Source: Brachionus manjavacas (taxonomy: Eukaryota > Rotifera > Eurotatoria > Ploima > Brachionidae). Taken from it: 64,000 nucleotides of DNA. Position 1 is the first letter of the stretch. The number at the start of each line of letters is the position of its first letter. The translations under genes and the position numbers were made by a program. Below, piece by piece: positions 11,405 to 22,610 of the stretch. The notes under the pieces are model-generated. The model was not told where the DNA came from, searched no databases, and saw only the letters and a list, made by a program, of their open reading frames with translations. Where the stretch lies: contig JAHQIY010000003.1 in assembly GCA_019054805.1 (NCBI GenBank), forward strand, positions 6,324,001 to 6,388,000, read 5' to 3'.

Positions 11405-12893
11405 AATAATAATAATAATAATAAAAAGCTGAAACAAGTTTAACTTGTATTAGTATGAGTTCAATGAACCATACTTTATCAGCTATCTTTATTTTTCGAT
11501 CGTATCTAAACAGATTTTGAAACAATTAATTGACTTGGCTTTTATAGTTCGATCTGACAATCTATTCCATTTTTAAACAATCCTGTTCGAAAAAAAATTG
11601 TGTCTTTGTTCACAATTTCTTATTAACTGTCTTTCAAGTCGATGCTTATGTCCCCTTACATTTGATGCTGGACTATCAGTGTGAATAGAAATAGCCGACT
11701 TGACCGGTTGAAACCAATTTATATTGTTTTTTCCATTGTATACTTTAAAGAATTGTATTAAATCACCTCTCTCTCTTCTTTTCTCGAGTGTTGTAAGTCC
11801 AATTTTTTCCAGTCTTGTTTGATAGTCGAGGTTTCGCAGACTAGGCACTAATTTTGTCGCTCTACGTTGCACTTTTTCAAGTAATTTTGAATCTTTTTTT
11901 CTGTAAGGATTCCAAACTGGTGCAGCATATTCTAAATGTGGTCTAACATAAGTTGTAAACAGAATTTTGAAATTTTCAATATTCCAGAATGTAAATGTTC
12001 TTCTAAGCATACCAAGTACCGAATTTGCTTTCAAAACAGCTTGACTTACATGATCGTTCCATTTTAAGTCGTCTGACAGTATAACACCTAAGTCACGCTC
12101 GCTTTTAGTTCTAGTAATATTATGTGCTGAGCCATCATCTTTTGTCATTACTAGATTAATAGGATTTGAACTGAATTCACGTTTCGATATAAACATTGTT
12201 TTACACTTCTCATAATTGAAAGCCATTTTCCACTCTCTAGCCCAACTTACAAGTGAGTCAATGTCATTTTGTACGCATTTAATGTCTAGCCAATTCTTTA
12301 TTTGTACAATTAATTTACTGTCATCAGCAAATAATTTCAATAACTGCTTAACAACCTCCGGCATATCATTAATAAATATTATAAATAGTAAAGGTCCGAG
12401 TACCGAACCCTGAGGCACCCCACTCAAAACTTGTTTCCAATCCGATTCATATTGTCCTAGTACCACTTTTTGTCTCCTATCCTTTAAAAAGTCAGTTAAC
12501 CAGCTTAGAATACTACCCTCGAATCCATAGGCCTTGAGTTTGACTAACAGTGATTTATGACAAACTTTGTCAATTGCCTTTGCAAAGTCTAGAAAAACTA
12601 AAATTGTACCAAAACATCGACTCAATGACTCCGTAATGACATCCAGTGTTTCCAATAAATTTGTGATGCATGACTTATTTTTTACAAAACCATGTTGTTC
12701 TTTGGCAATTAAATCCAATTGAAAAAGATGTCTTATCATTTCATCACGAATTAATTTTTCCATAATTTTACATGGAACCGCGGTTAAAGACACTGGCCTA
12801 TAGTTAGATGGATCAGATTTAGAGCCTTTTTTGTGCAAAGGACTAATGTTTGCCTCTTTCCAGTTTTGAGGTATTTTACCATCTCTAAATTGC
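11405..12893 (-). mobile_element. 5'-truncated non-LTR retrotransposon (CR1/jockey-like)
   Basis: A 1489-bp insertion lying exactly between two copies of a 214/213-bp direct repeat. On the minus strand it begins inside the reverse transcriptase ORF (first codons read DGKIPQNWKEANISPLHKK), runs through the stop at 11573, has a ~150-bp 3' UTR, and ends in a TTA microsatellite tail (plus-strand TAA repeats at about 11401-11424). A truncated 5' end, an oriented tail and flanking duplication together indicate target-primed reverse transcription. Confidence 0.9.
11573..12890 (-). pseudogene. Reverse transcriptase ORF, N-terminally truncated
   Basis: An open frame of roughly 440 codons with no internal stop. 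It encodes most of a non-LTR reverse transcriptase: SNYRPVSLTAV near the start, a ...FLDFAKAIDKV... catalytic segment, GVPQGSVLGPLLFIIFINDM, and the active-site box FADDSKL. The C-terminal thumb region carries ERDLGVILSDDLKW, YVRPHLEYAAPVWNPY and RRATKLVPSLR, typical of CR1/jockey-type elements. The endonuclease and ORF1 are absent. The DFAKAIDK motif has Ile where related elements usually have Phe, and the frame ends NFFSNRIV. The intact frame suggests fairly recent insertion, but it cannot be autonomous. Confidence 0.9.
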
Positions 12894-13106
12894 TTTTTTT
12901 AATAAAACCATATGTTAATTTCTAATTGCAGATTTAATTTTTTGACTATTAATTTACAATTTCTTTTGATCATTTCAATTTAATTTTATATTAAGATTAA
13001 TTAAATTAAAAAATTCCAATGAGATCAAGAAACCTTAATAAGAGATATCTCAACATATTGATAATTCATTTGATCATAAATATTTTCTGTTTTTTTTTTA
13101 AATAAT
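12894..13106. repeat. Right copy of 214-bp direct repeat
   Basis: Matches 11191-11404 end to end, one T shorter in the opening homopolymer. After the shared AAATAAT, the right copy continues into ordinary flanking DNA (TTTTAATTTTT) while the left copy runs into the element's microsatellite tail. Confidence 0.9.
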
Positions 13107-13940
13107 TTTAATTTTTTAAATTTAGTGAGACATTTTGAATAAAAAATAAAAAATTTACTAATAGATATTTTTAAGAATTTTAATTTTTATAAAAAATGTT
13201 TTGACAAATTTAACGACATGTCTCTTTATATAATGACATTCCATTTGATTCAAAATTTTAAATCTAAAGTTATTTGAAATTCTTAATCAAAATTAAAAAA
13301 GATTGATCTTTACTCTTCAAATTCAGATGAAGATAATTTTAGTAACCATCCTGATTCAAAACTCATATTCGAAAAGAAAAATTAATAAAGCTTATTAAAA
13401 TTCTATATTATTGACTTTATATTTACAATTTAATTAATTTTATCAAACAGTAAAATATTAAAAAGTTAAATTTTTTCCTAAATTAAATCATCATCAAGCA
13501 AACAAGTAAGAGAATTTTTTTTATAATTATTCAAACATTTTTTAAAAAATAAGTCCCCTTTTTTTTTAATATGCTAGATCAGGCTTATATCAAAAAATTT
13601 ATACTCTTTGATTGTCTTATGCATTTGGATTTGCCATATTTCAAAATTTTTTTGCAATTTTAGCATAAAAGTCTTCACAATTCTTCTTCAGTATTCAAAA
13701 TTTTAAAGCTCGGACTTGGACTTGATAATTGTGAATTTGAAACAATTTGGAATATTTAGTGAAAACTTGCGACAAGTTTGAATTAGATGATTTTTTCACC
13801 CTAAAACAAACAATTTGCACATTACATTTGACTCTTATCTAGCAATTCTTTGGTAATCAATAAAATAATTTTAATTTAAAAAAAAATGTAATTTTCTTTT
13901 TTTTAGAGTCAACTTTTATTAATTCATATTTTATTTTATA
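13107..13940. other. Gene-free AT-rich spacer
   Basis: No open frame or conserved element seen. Short poly-A/poly-T runs only. It separates the non-LTR insertion from the mariner-type MITE. Confidence 0.3.
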
Positions 13941-14148
13941 ACGGTGTGTTCGAAAAAGAATGTTCAAAATTTTAATAAATTTTTATTGCTATTTAAAAGA
14001 AAGTAGTTAACTATGGAACAACTAGATTTTTAAATTTTCTTAATTTTTAAAGTCTATTAAATATTTGATCAAAATCTGGTTAAATTTGGTCAATAAGAAC
14101 ATATTTTTTTACTTGTAAAATTTTGAACATCCTTTTTTGAACACCCGT
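13941..14148. mobile_element. Mariner/Tc1-type MITE, 208 bp
   Basis: Terminal inverted repeats of about 32 bp: left ACGGTGTGTTCGAAAAAG...TTCAAAATTTT and right, reversed, ACGGGTGTTCAAAAAAGG...TTCAAAATTTT. Both sides are flanked by TA (13939-13940 and 14149-14150), the Tc1/mariner target. There is no coding capacity. Related copies lie at 50766-51330 and, as a fragment, at 52150-52195. Confidence 0.85.
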
Positions 14149-14467
14149 TATAAAAAACGCTTTAAAAATTTAATTATTCAGTTTGGCATTTTTTAGTGCC
14201 TGATATTGATAACCTTGATCAATAAGAATAATATATGGATATATTCCAAAATTAATGACAAATATCGATACCTTTCAAAAGTATCGATAAAAGCTTATTT
14301 TATCAATTATTTTAATTATTCAGATAAATTTTTTTATAACAAAGAATTTAAAAAAAATGGTTACTCTTAAGTAAAAATATTTTCTTTTAAATATAAAATT
14401 GCACAGGTTTTTGCGAAAACTGCTTGATGGTTACAGCTTTAAAAGTTGCATTTCTTCTTCTATTTTA

Positions 14468-15700
14468 ACGGGTGACAACTTAAAATCGAGACGATTTTAA
14501 AGTATCATTTGCAATGCTATTTTAATTTTTTTTTAAAATCTCTTTCCATATTCTTGTAATAAATTTAATTTAAAATATGATAAAACAAAAAATTTTTCAA
14601 TTTGAATTAAAAATGACCCAAATAAATTCATCTGAAGAAGAGGCCCTAAGAATTCACTTGGAAAGATATTCACTGTGAGGCATTTTATGACAGAAAAAAT
14701 TCCAAGGAGTACTGTTTACCGAATTTTAAACGTAGAAAATATTTTTACCAGAAAGGAAACAAGGATCTGGTCAAACATCGAAAAAAATGACTAAAGTACA
14801 ACTCAACAGGCTAAAAAAGGCTTTTGATCACAAAGTAAACATCAGTCAGCGTCAAGCAGCCAAAATGTTATATAGAAGCCAGCAAATGGTCTCAAAATTG
14901 TTGAAGAAGCTTCAAATAACACATAGAAAAAAGATTAAAATCCCTGACCGAGCCGAAACGCAAAAAAAAGTAGTAAAAAATTTAAAAAATCCAAATATTA
15001 CCTAGATTTTAGACGGTGGATCCTATTTCACTCTCAGTCATGGTAAAATCAATGGAAATGATATATTTTACTCAAGTAACTTTGTTGCAACACCAGCAAG
15101 TACAAAATATACCCCAGTTAAGAAATTTGAGCAGAAATTACTTGTTTGGTTGGTCATTTCTGAGAGGGGTATTTCTGCGCCAATCATACAAAAAGTGGAC
15201 TTGCAGTCAACCAGACTGTCTATTTAGACTTTATAAAGCGTAGAGTCATTCCGTTTATTAAAAAGCATCATTCAGACGGCAACTATAAGTTCCGGCTCGA
15301 CTTGGCGATCTCTCATTATGCCAATACAGTGGTCAAATTTGTGCAAAAATACGTTAACCCTGCAAATGTGCCAGAAGTACGACCAATTGAAGATTTTTGG
15401 TCCATTTTAAATGGGAAAGTGTTTGAGAATGGCTGGAGAGCAAAAAACTTGGATGAACAAAGGAATAAAATACGACTTTGTACAAGAAATATGGACCAAA
15501 ATCTCGTACAGGACCTTTTGGCCTCTACATTCAAACGACTCAATAATATTTGAAGAAATGAACTTATTGAAAAAAGATAAAAGCATAAATAAAAACTAGA
15601 ATAAAAATGCTATATCCTCTCAAAATTTCGTTTAATTTTGATAAATATTAAAGTAGTTATGACCTTTTTAAGTTCGTCTCGATTTTATGTTGTCACCCGT
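14468..15700 (+). mobile_element. Tc1-like transposon, full length but dead
   Basis: A 1233-bp element with ~27-bp inverted ends: left ACGGGTGACAACTTAAAATC and right, reversed, ACGGGTGACAACATAAAATC. It is flanked by TA at 14466-14467 and 15701-15702. The size, ends and single transposase gene are typical of Tc1/mariner elements. The ends differ at one base in this stretch, so it is not ancient, but its transposase carries several lesions. Confidence 0.92.
14613..15553 (+). pseudogene. Broken Tc1-like transposase
   Basis: Begins at ATG 14613 and hits TGA after 21 codons; the remainder is spread over three frames. Recognisable parts are a helix-turn-helix region (IPRSTVYRIL, then ISQRQAAKMLYRSQQMVSKLL), the first catalytic Asp in ILDGGSYFTLSH, the second Asp in RLDLAISHYAN and the acidic residue in RPIEDFW. 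An in-frame TAG at 15003-15005 and a frameshift near 15195 split the catalytic domain. The second Asp and the Glu of PIED are separated by 29 residues, shorter than usual, perhaps because of an internal deletion. No active protein is expected. Confidence 0.88.
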
Positions 15701-15702
15701 TA

Positions 15703-17154
15703 GTTAATTTTATTCCATTTATAATTTTTTTTTCTAACTTTGAAGAATACTAAAAACAGGTGTTTTTAGTTTATTTGAGATAATTTATAAGAGATATCTG
15801 AAGTAAATATAAGGAAAAGACAATTTATTATGCATATTCAAAAAGAATTTTATTTTGTCAAATTTAAATAATTTTAACTTAATCTAAATAAACTTATTAT
15901 ATTTTTAAGAAGTTTAAACTATAAAAATTATCGACATCTTTTGAAGATATCAATATATGCTCTTAGAAGGTATAGGTTTTAGAAAAACCGATCAAGCACT
16001 AGCATTTTTATTGGTTTTTTTTAGTTCACTAAAATACTGCCGAATATAGATTGAATTATTATTTCGTTTACTTTGACTACTCAAATTAAAACCTTTTACC
16101 TATTATCCCTTTAATATTTAAAAATCAATTTTTTCATAACTCTATTAAAATACTTATCAAAAATATTTTGAATTTTTAATTAAATAGCTTGCCAAAAAAT
16201 TAAATTTTAGAAAAGATAAATGAGAAAAATAGGATTGAACATTCTCTTAAAAATTTTTCAAAAATTAAATTATTACATTTTAGACTAGAAATTCGATATG
16301 AATACCAAATAAAATTATAATTTGAATATTTAAATGAGATATCCAAAATTAGAAAATTCAAATTTTTTTTCATACTAATATTTGAGCGTTGGGCGTGACT
16401 CGAGCGTTCTTAGTTAAATTTGTGAGTTTATCTATGTAATTTTTTACCATGTTTAATGACAAAAATTTTGATTTAAGCTGATATAGTGCATTTAGTGAGC
16501 TAAAAAGAGAAAGAACGCAAAAAATAATTTTTGATATTTAAAATAAAAATTTAAGCTTTCAGACAAACTAAGCTTATAAATTCTCGATTTTATTGTTCCC
16601 GAGTTTTTAAGTTTTATTTTCAATTTAGTTTTTAAAGAGAGTTCCATCTAGTTTTAAATTTTTATAGAGATGAATCTAAAATTTTATTTTTTTTCGTCTT
16701 GGATAAAAAAGAATTGAATTTTAATTTTTTTTCTTTATACTTAGATACACCCAGTTTTTTGATTCATCCTAAGTAACATTAAGCCATGTTCAGGTTGAAG
16801 AGTACATTATTTCTAAATATTTTCTCTATAAATTTGAATCTCTTTTTAATTCAAGTTAACAAAATTTTGCAAAATTTAAATTAAAAAGAAAATTTGAACT
16901 CCATTTAATTTTCAATATGACCCACGCTTTCACTAGATGAAAATTTAAGCCAAAAAAAATTTTTTTAAGTTCACAAATTTTAAAAATCTAGTGTTCAAAA
17001 GTTTTGATTAATTTTTCGAATAAATTTCCATAAGCCAAAATCTGTTTGAATTTAAGCTTAAGGACATTCTATAAGCAATTGTTAAACACCAAGTCATTTT
17101 AATTTTAGAAATTAATCAAGTGTAAAAGAAGTTTTCTAAATAATTAAGATTAGA
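15703..17154. other. Gene-free spacer upstream of PEPCK
   Basis: AT-rich and without recognisable genes. It presumably includes the PEPCK promoter and 5' leader just before 17155; the context before the ATG (AAGATTAGAATGG) has purines at -3. No operator or other regulatory element can be named. Confidence 0.3.
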
Positions 17155-19140
17155 ATGGCATCAATATCCAGTGATAATCAGCATAGACACTTTGAAAACA
17201 TAACTGGCGAACATGTTGCAGATGACGATAAGATTCTTAAATTGAGAGAAGCCTCCTATCGCAGCAATTTGACCAAGTTGCCTAAAAGTATTCAAGATTA
17301 TATTGAAGAGAAGGCCAAAATTTGCCAACCAGACGCAATTCATATTTGTGATGGTTCAATTGAAGAAAACAGAGCTTTTTTGCAAGCTTTGCAAAAAAAT
17401 GGTGTGATTCAAAAGTTGGAAAAATTGAACAACTGCTGGCTTGCTTTGACAGATCCTAAAGATGTTGCCCGAGTTGAATCAAGAACATTTATTAGCACCA
17501 AAAATTTGCTCGACACCATACCTCAGCCCCAGCACGGGTTCAAAGAAATCGATGCTTCTTTGAATCTGAGAAATTTGAAATGCTCTGCTTTGGGTAATTG
17601 GATGTCACCAGACGATTTCGAATATGAATTTGGTCGAAGATTTCCAGGATGCATGAAGGGTAGGACCATGTATGTTGTGCCGTACAGTATGGGTCCGGTC
17701 GGAGGTCCTATCTCAAAAATTGGCATTGAACTGACTGATTCATTGTATGTTGTGTGCAATATGAGAATCATGACCCGAATGGGCATTGATGTGTTTGAAA
17801 AGATTGATAACCATGCAAATTTTGTTAAATGTTTGCATTCAGTTGGTGTTCCTTTGCCTACTGAGAGAAAAATTGTGAACAACTGGCCCTGTAATCCGGA
17901 AATGACCATGATCGCTCATTTGCCAGAAAAAAATGAAGTTATTTCGTTCGGAAGTGGCTATGGTGGCAACAGTTTGTTGGGAAAGAAATGCTTTGCTCTT
18001 CGTCTTGGATCTATAATTGCCAAGCGAGAGGGATGGTTGGCTGAGCATATGTTAATTTTGGGCATTACCAATCCGCAAGGCGTTAAGAAATACATAGCTG
18101 CTGCTTTTCCATCTCAATGTGGCAAGACTAATTTGGCCATGTTGACCCCGTCAGTTCCAGGATGGAAAATCGAATGTGTTGGAGACGATATCGCTTGGAT
18201 GAAGTTTGACGAAAGAGGAGAATTGAGAGCCATTAATCCAGAAAATGGATTTTTCGGTGTGTGTCCTGGAACTTCAGAGCACACAAATCCAATTGCTCTA
18301 AAGGTCGTTCAATATAACACTATCTTCACCAATGTGGCTCATACCGCTGACGGTAAAGTATATTGGGAAGGATTAGATGAAAACATGGTTTCTCATGGCG
18401 AGCATTTGATTTCATGGAAGGGAAAAGATTGGACCAAAGATTCGGCAGAGCCTGCTGCTCATCCAAATTCAAGATTTTGCTCTCCTGCTGAACAGTGTCC
18501 AATAATTGATCCCAACTGGGAAAGTCCAGAAGGTGTTCCGATCTCAGCTATTATTTTTGGAGGCAGACGACCAGTAGGTGTTCCCCTAATCTATGAGGCA
18601 TTCAATTGGGAGCACGGAGTATTTGTTGGTGCATCCATTAGATCTGAAGCCACAGCTGCTGCTGAACATAAAGGAAAAACAATCATGCATGATCCGTTTG
18701 CTATGAGACCATTTTTCGGCTACAACTTTGGTGATTATTGTAAACACTGGCTTAGCTTGAATAAAGATGGACGCAAAATGCCAAGAATATACAATGTCAA
18801 TTGGTTCAGAAAGTCAAACAAAGGTCAAGGAAGCTTTTTGTGGCCAGGATTCGGAGAAAACATTCGAGTACTTGAATGGATTTTCAAGAGAGTCGATGGT
18901 GATGAATCAATTGCTCAACAAACACCTTTTGGTTATGTACCAACTGCTGATAGTCTGGACATTAATGGCTTGGATTTAACTCAAGATCAAATGAAGGAGC
19001 TTCTGAGTCTTGACAAAGAATTTTTAAAGGAAGAAGTTATTGAGATACGAAAGTACTTTGATGAATATGTAAATGATTCCACTCCAGCTGAAATCTACAA
19101 ACAGATAGATCTATTCAACGAACGAATAGACAAATTTTAA
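17155..19140 (+). CDS. PCK: Phosphoenolpyruvate carboxykinase, GTP-dependent
   Basis: Full-length GTP-type PEPCK, 661 residues in one exon. It converts oxaloacetate and GTP to phosphoenolpyruvate, GDP and CO2, the committed step of gluconeogenesis and glyceroneogenesis. Diagnostic motifs are [10 protein letters not shown], the phosphate-binding loop [12 protein letters not shown] with the hyper-reactive cysteine at about 322, the metal-binding [14 protein letters not shown] near 343, [14 protein letters not shown], and [14 protein letters not shown]. Length and motif order match animal cytosolic and mitochondrial enzymes. No clear mitochondrial presequence is seen at the N-terminus, so a cytosolic form is more likely. 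The P-loop has Gln where many homologues have Ala. A polyadenylation signal AATAAA lies at 19276-19281. Its base composition is clearly less AT-rich than the flanks. Confidence 0.98.
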   Translation: MASISSDNQHRHFENITGEHVADDDKILKLREASYRSNLTKLPKSIQDYIEEKAKICQPDAIHICDGSIEENRAFLQALQKNGVIQKLEKLNNCWLALTDPKDVARVESRTFISTKNLLDTIPQPQHGFKEIDASLNLRNLKCSALGNWMSPDDFEYEFGRRFPGCMKGRTMYVVPYSMGPVGGPISKIGIELTDSLYVVCNMRIMTRMGIDVFEKIDNHANFVKCLHSVGVPLPTERKIVNNWPCNPEMTMIAHLPEKNEVISFGSGYGGNSLLGKKCFALRLGSIIAKREGWLAEHMLILGITNPQGVKKYIAAAFPSQCGKTNLAMLTPSVPGWKIECVGDDIAWMKFDERGELRAINPENGFFGVCPGTSEHTNPIALKVVQYNTIFTNVAHTADGKVYWEGLDENMVSHGEHLISWKGKDWTKDSAEPAAHPNSRFCSPAEQCPIIDPNWESPEGVPISAIIFGGRRPVGVPLIYEAFNWEHGVFVGASIRSEATAAAEHKGKTIMHDPFAMRPFFGYNFGDYCKHWLSLNKDGRKMPRIYNVNWFRKSNKGQGSFLWPGFGENIRVLEWIFKRVDGDESIAQQTPFGYVPTADSLDINGLDLTQDQMKELLSLDKEFLKEEVIEIRKYFDEYVNDSTPAEIYKQIDLFNERIDKF

Positions 19141-20390
19141 AATTTGTAGTTTTATTATTTTCTAATTAGGTTTTATTCTATTTTAATTAATTAACGACTT
19201 ATGTCTGATATTTTAAATATTAAAAGTAATCTTATTCAATGCGGACTTAGATATAAAAAATTTTGAACTATTTTAAATAAAGAATTTAAAATTTCTTTCT
19301 AAAAAATAGCATTCTTAAATTTTTAGCTTTAGTTATCTCGGACTGAAATAATGAATATGAGTGTAACATTGTAACATTTTTTTGCGTTACAAAATTAAGT
19401 GATTTTATTATGTGATAATTATTTTAAATTTTTTGAAGATAATTGAAATTTTTTAAATTGTCAAAAGTTAGCTAAAAAAGCCTTTTAACAACTTGATTAA
19501 AAAAATCGAATTATATATATATTTGATACAGCGCTATAAATTGAATACATAGAAAAATTTAAAAAATGATTATGCTTTTTTTAATTTTTGGAAAAATCTC
19601 TAAGGCTTTAATGTCGCATTAACTTTAAAAAATTGATTTAAATGCGGATTCAAGGCTTAAAACATACCTTTAGACAATTGGTGTAAGCTAAGATTGTTTC
19701 AATATGAACGAGGTGGTGTCTGTTGCATGCACCAAAGCTGTATTTCGATTAAGAAAGTTTTGGGAAAAAAGCGTAAAGAGTATATGGAAAATGAAGAGTT
19801 AATGTGATAGACAGAAGTTAAAAATTAAATCAATCAAAATCATATCAAAAATTTTCAGAAATTTTTTAAGAATTTTTTACAAAAAATGATTCATTTTTCA
19901 CATATTTTATTTAATTTTTTCTGGTCACAAAAAAAAAGTTCACAAATTTTTGTGACTACGTGGTCTCAAATCCGGTATCGATCGGATTGGTTCCAAGATT
20001 GATGTCCACTTGGTCACAAGACAGTGAACACCCGAAATAGAAGACATAATAATTTTCAAAAATATTTTTAGTTTATTATAGACAAACAAAATTAAAGTCA
20101 ATTTTCTAAAAAAACAATACATTTGGCTCTTTTTTGAAAATTTTTTTCATTTGTATTTAAAAAAATCTAAAAATATTTTAAACGAAGAATTTTGATTTTA
20201 AAATTGTAATTAAAAATTCAAAGCAAGACCAAAACTTTTATTATATTTAGGAAATCAAAAATAATAACAATAATTTAATAAAATTAAATTAAAAAAAAAA
20301 CAATTTTGCTTTGTATAATTCAACAAAAACGATTAACCTGAATTTCTTGTACTAAGATAATTCTAAATCGAATCATTATAAAATCTTTTA
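19141..20390. other. Spacer between convergent PEPCK and SLC25A32 genes
   Basis: The PEPCK 3' UTR comes first (AATAAA at 19276). A diverged repeat follows at about 19529-19665; its two parts recur at 26863-27000. An isolated minus-strand frame at 19940-20122 shows no similarity to anything I know and is not called. The rest is AT-rich. Confidence 0.35.
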
Positions 20391-21335
20391 TTAATTTTCT
20401 CTCAAGTATTTAAGAACATTTTCATAAACAATAAATGTAAGACTTGCGGCTGGCGTTACCCGAAGAAGACCTGGTATTAGTCCTTTGTAAAAACCGTATA
20501 TTCTTTCATTCCGATAAGTTTTTGATACTACATCGAAAAAATTTTTATAATTTTGATGCTGATCTTGAAGTCTTGCTCTGGTCAATTGAAACGGATATGT
20601 ACAAACCACGGCTAAAACTTTTGACAAGCCACTAAAAACAGAAAAATGCAAAGTTGTCAAGTTTTCATTGAAATAATTTGACCACCAAGATTTCATTAGA
20701 TCGTATGACACCATTTGAATGGTTCCATTTAAGGTTCCGAAAAGTCCTGGAACAAATCCTGTATACAAACCGTAAATTCCTTCGTTTCTGATTATCGTTT
20801 TTAAGGCATTAAATGAATTTTTGTATTTGACAATCTTTCCAACATTTGCATCAACTTGACTATACTGTAAACACATTCGTGTCTTGACCAAAAAAAGCGG
20901 ATTTGTGATAAAAATCACTGTTACACCAGCAATTGTGGCATCCAAAGTATAGTTTCCCAGTGTCAATTTTTTGTCATGTCTTGCTTTAAGTCCGTTGTAA
21001 ATCAAAAAATAAAGTCCCCATGCTGAGCCTGATGCAAATGTGTTGATTCCAAAGCCTCGATAAAGTCCTCGAATGCCATTTTCACTTTTATAGACCGAGA
21101 TAGCTGTGTCCATTAGACTTTTATATTTAGGCCTGTAAGCTGGCGCTTGCTCAGATAAGTCTTTTGATGGATTATTTAAGAATTTGAGCCTTTTTAAAGA
21201 TGCCGCCTCATATACCTGCCATCTTATTTTAATTAATTCTAATGGATGAAAAACTCCTGTTGAAACAGCCCCGCCAGCTGTACCGGCTATCAAACTTCTC
21301 CAATCTATAGGACCACTAACTTTTTTTTTATCCAT
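20391..21335 (-). CDS. SLC25A32: Mitochondrial folate/FAD carrier, SLC25A32 type
   Basis: A 314-residue mitochondrial carrier in one exon, the standard size of the family. It has three repeats of about 100 residues, each with two membrane helices. The signature motifs are PLELIK (Pro31), PLFLVK and PFQLTR. The second and third lack the usual acidic residue, a known oddity of the SLC25A32 (folate/FAD) branch. Other branch features are SGSAWGLYFLIYN, a TRMCLQY segment, TRARLQDQHQNY and the end GLLRVTPAASLTFIVYEN. The predicted role is moving folate or FAD across the inner mitochondrial membrane. No presequence is needed for this family. The gene converges on PEPCK. The alternative is another SLC25 nucleotide carrier, but the motif set favours SLC25A32. 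Confidence 0.9.
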   Translation of the reverse strand: MDKKKVSGPIDWRSLIAGTAGGAVSTGVFHPLELIKIRWQVYEAASLKRLKFLNNPSKDLSEQAPAYRPKYKSLMDTAISVYKSENGIRGLYRGFGINTFASGSAWGLYFLIYNGLKARHDKKLTLGNYTLDATIAGVTVIFITNPLFLVKTRMCLQYSQVDANVGKIVKYKNSFNALKTIIRNEGIYGLYTGFVPGLFGTLNGTIQMVSYDLMKSWWSNYFNENLTTLHFSVFSGLSKVLAVVCTYPFQLTRARLQDQHQNYKNFFDVVSKTYRNERIYGFYKGLIPGLLRVTPAASLTFIVYENVLKYLREN

Positions 21336-22000
21336 TATAAAATTTATACTTTTCGTAATATTTCAAAAGTTATAACTTTTTTAAAATAATAGTCTAAATA
21401 TTTCTTTTCTGCATATACTCTCATAGTAAAGAAAACTTTGCAATTATTTAAATTTTAAAACTCTTATCAAAAATTGGCTAAAAAAATGCTTTGATTTTTA
21501 ATTTTTTATTTAAAGATAATTTTTATCAATTAGCGAAATTAATCATTTTGTAAATTATATATTTTTTTACTACTTGTTTAAGTTGATCGTATTTAAGTGA
21601 TCAAGAAAAATCTAGAAATTTCAATTAGAAAAAAATTGTTCATATATTTGTGATTTGACACATTGATCACATACTTTACTGGACCCGATTTTTTTTTATT
21701 CAAAAGTGTTTCAGGTGTCAATTAAAATTAAAAATTAAATTAAATTCAAATAATTCTACATTATTGATTTTTTTATTGATATTAATTGAATTTAATATTT
21801 TATTATTGTGTAATTGCTACCTTACAAATTTCTCCTGTTTTCCTGAAACCTGAACTATGTAAACATTTGCCTCATGTAACAATTTATGTCTTTTAAACTT
21901 TCATTTTTTTAGCTTATTTACTTTATTTTGATTTTTTTTAATCTCATTTTATTAACTTTAATTTTATTTTTTATTTTGATTTTGATTTTTTTAGTTTATT

Positions 22001-22048
22001 CTGAAGGAGTCCTAGCTCGGTACAGAAAACAAATAAATAAAAATAATA
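22001..22048 (+). mobile_element. 3' tail of a non-LTR element (family C)
   Basis: CTGAAGGAGTCCTAGCTCGGTACAG followed by an A-rich AAATAAATAAAAATAAT tail. The same terminus follows the reverse transcriptase fragment at 49616-50745 and recurs at 45940-45965 and, on the minus strand, at 25562-25610. This is a severely truncated copy. Confidence 0.7.
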
Positions 22049-22301
22049 TTCGTTTGGTTTTAACCTCAAGTTTATTGACTGTTATTAACTTTTAAAATCA
22101 AACTAATAATCACCATTCATTAAATTAAATATTTTTTTACATAATACGTTTCTAATAATTTTTGAAGAGTTGATAAAAGGCAATTTAAACAAATCAAATA
22201 TTGAATAAGATTTTCTGAAAATGAACTTAAAAATCTGAGGAGGTACGGAGGGGTTCAAAGAGCTATTAAGGTTTTTTTAATTATTTTTCTTTTCAATTCA
22301 A

Positions 22302-22610
22302 ATGAAATTCAGTACAAAATGATAAAAAGAACAGAAAAAAATTTAAAAAAATTGAATTACTTTTAAGGGTTTAAACTTAGTTCTGTGAACGCAACATGGT
22401 GCATCATTCAAAGTTGCATCATAAAAATAAAATTTGCTAAGTTTGCAGAGTTTAGTAGAAATTAAATTTTAATATAATCGAGCGTGATGCATTTTGCAGC
22501 GATTTTGCACATCATTTGCAGACTTTTACTGTTGATGTAGCTTTGAATGTTGCACTTTGTTGTATTCTAAGAACTTATTTTAAACTTTTGGAAATTAAGG
22601 TATTTAATAA
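22302..22610. mobile_element. Foldback MITE copy 1 (right end lost)
   Basis: Shares ATGAAATTCAGTACAAAATG, ATAATCGAGCGTG and the GTTGATG...CTTTGAATGTTGCAC half-palindrome with the better copies at 58071-58432 and 60722-61065. The right terminal repeat ending in CTTCACAAAACC is missing, so this copy is decayed. Confidence 0.8.

Noticed and set aside
17523..17909. 128-codon minus-strand frame
   Set aside because: It lies wholly inside PEPCK on the opposite strand and resembles no protein.
19940..20122. 60-codon minus-strand frame
   Set aside because: No recognisable domain, no splice context; the less AT-rich part may be an old repeat.
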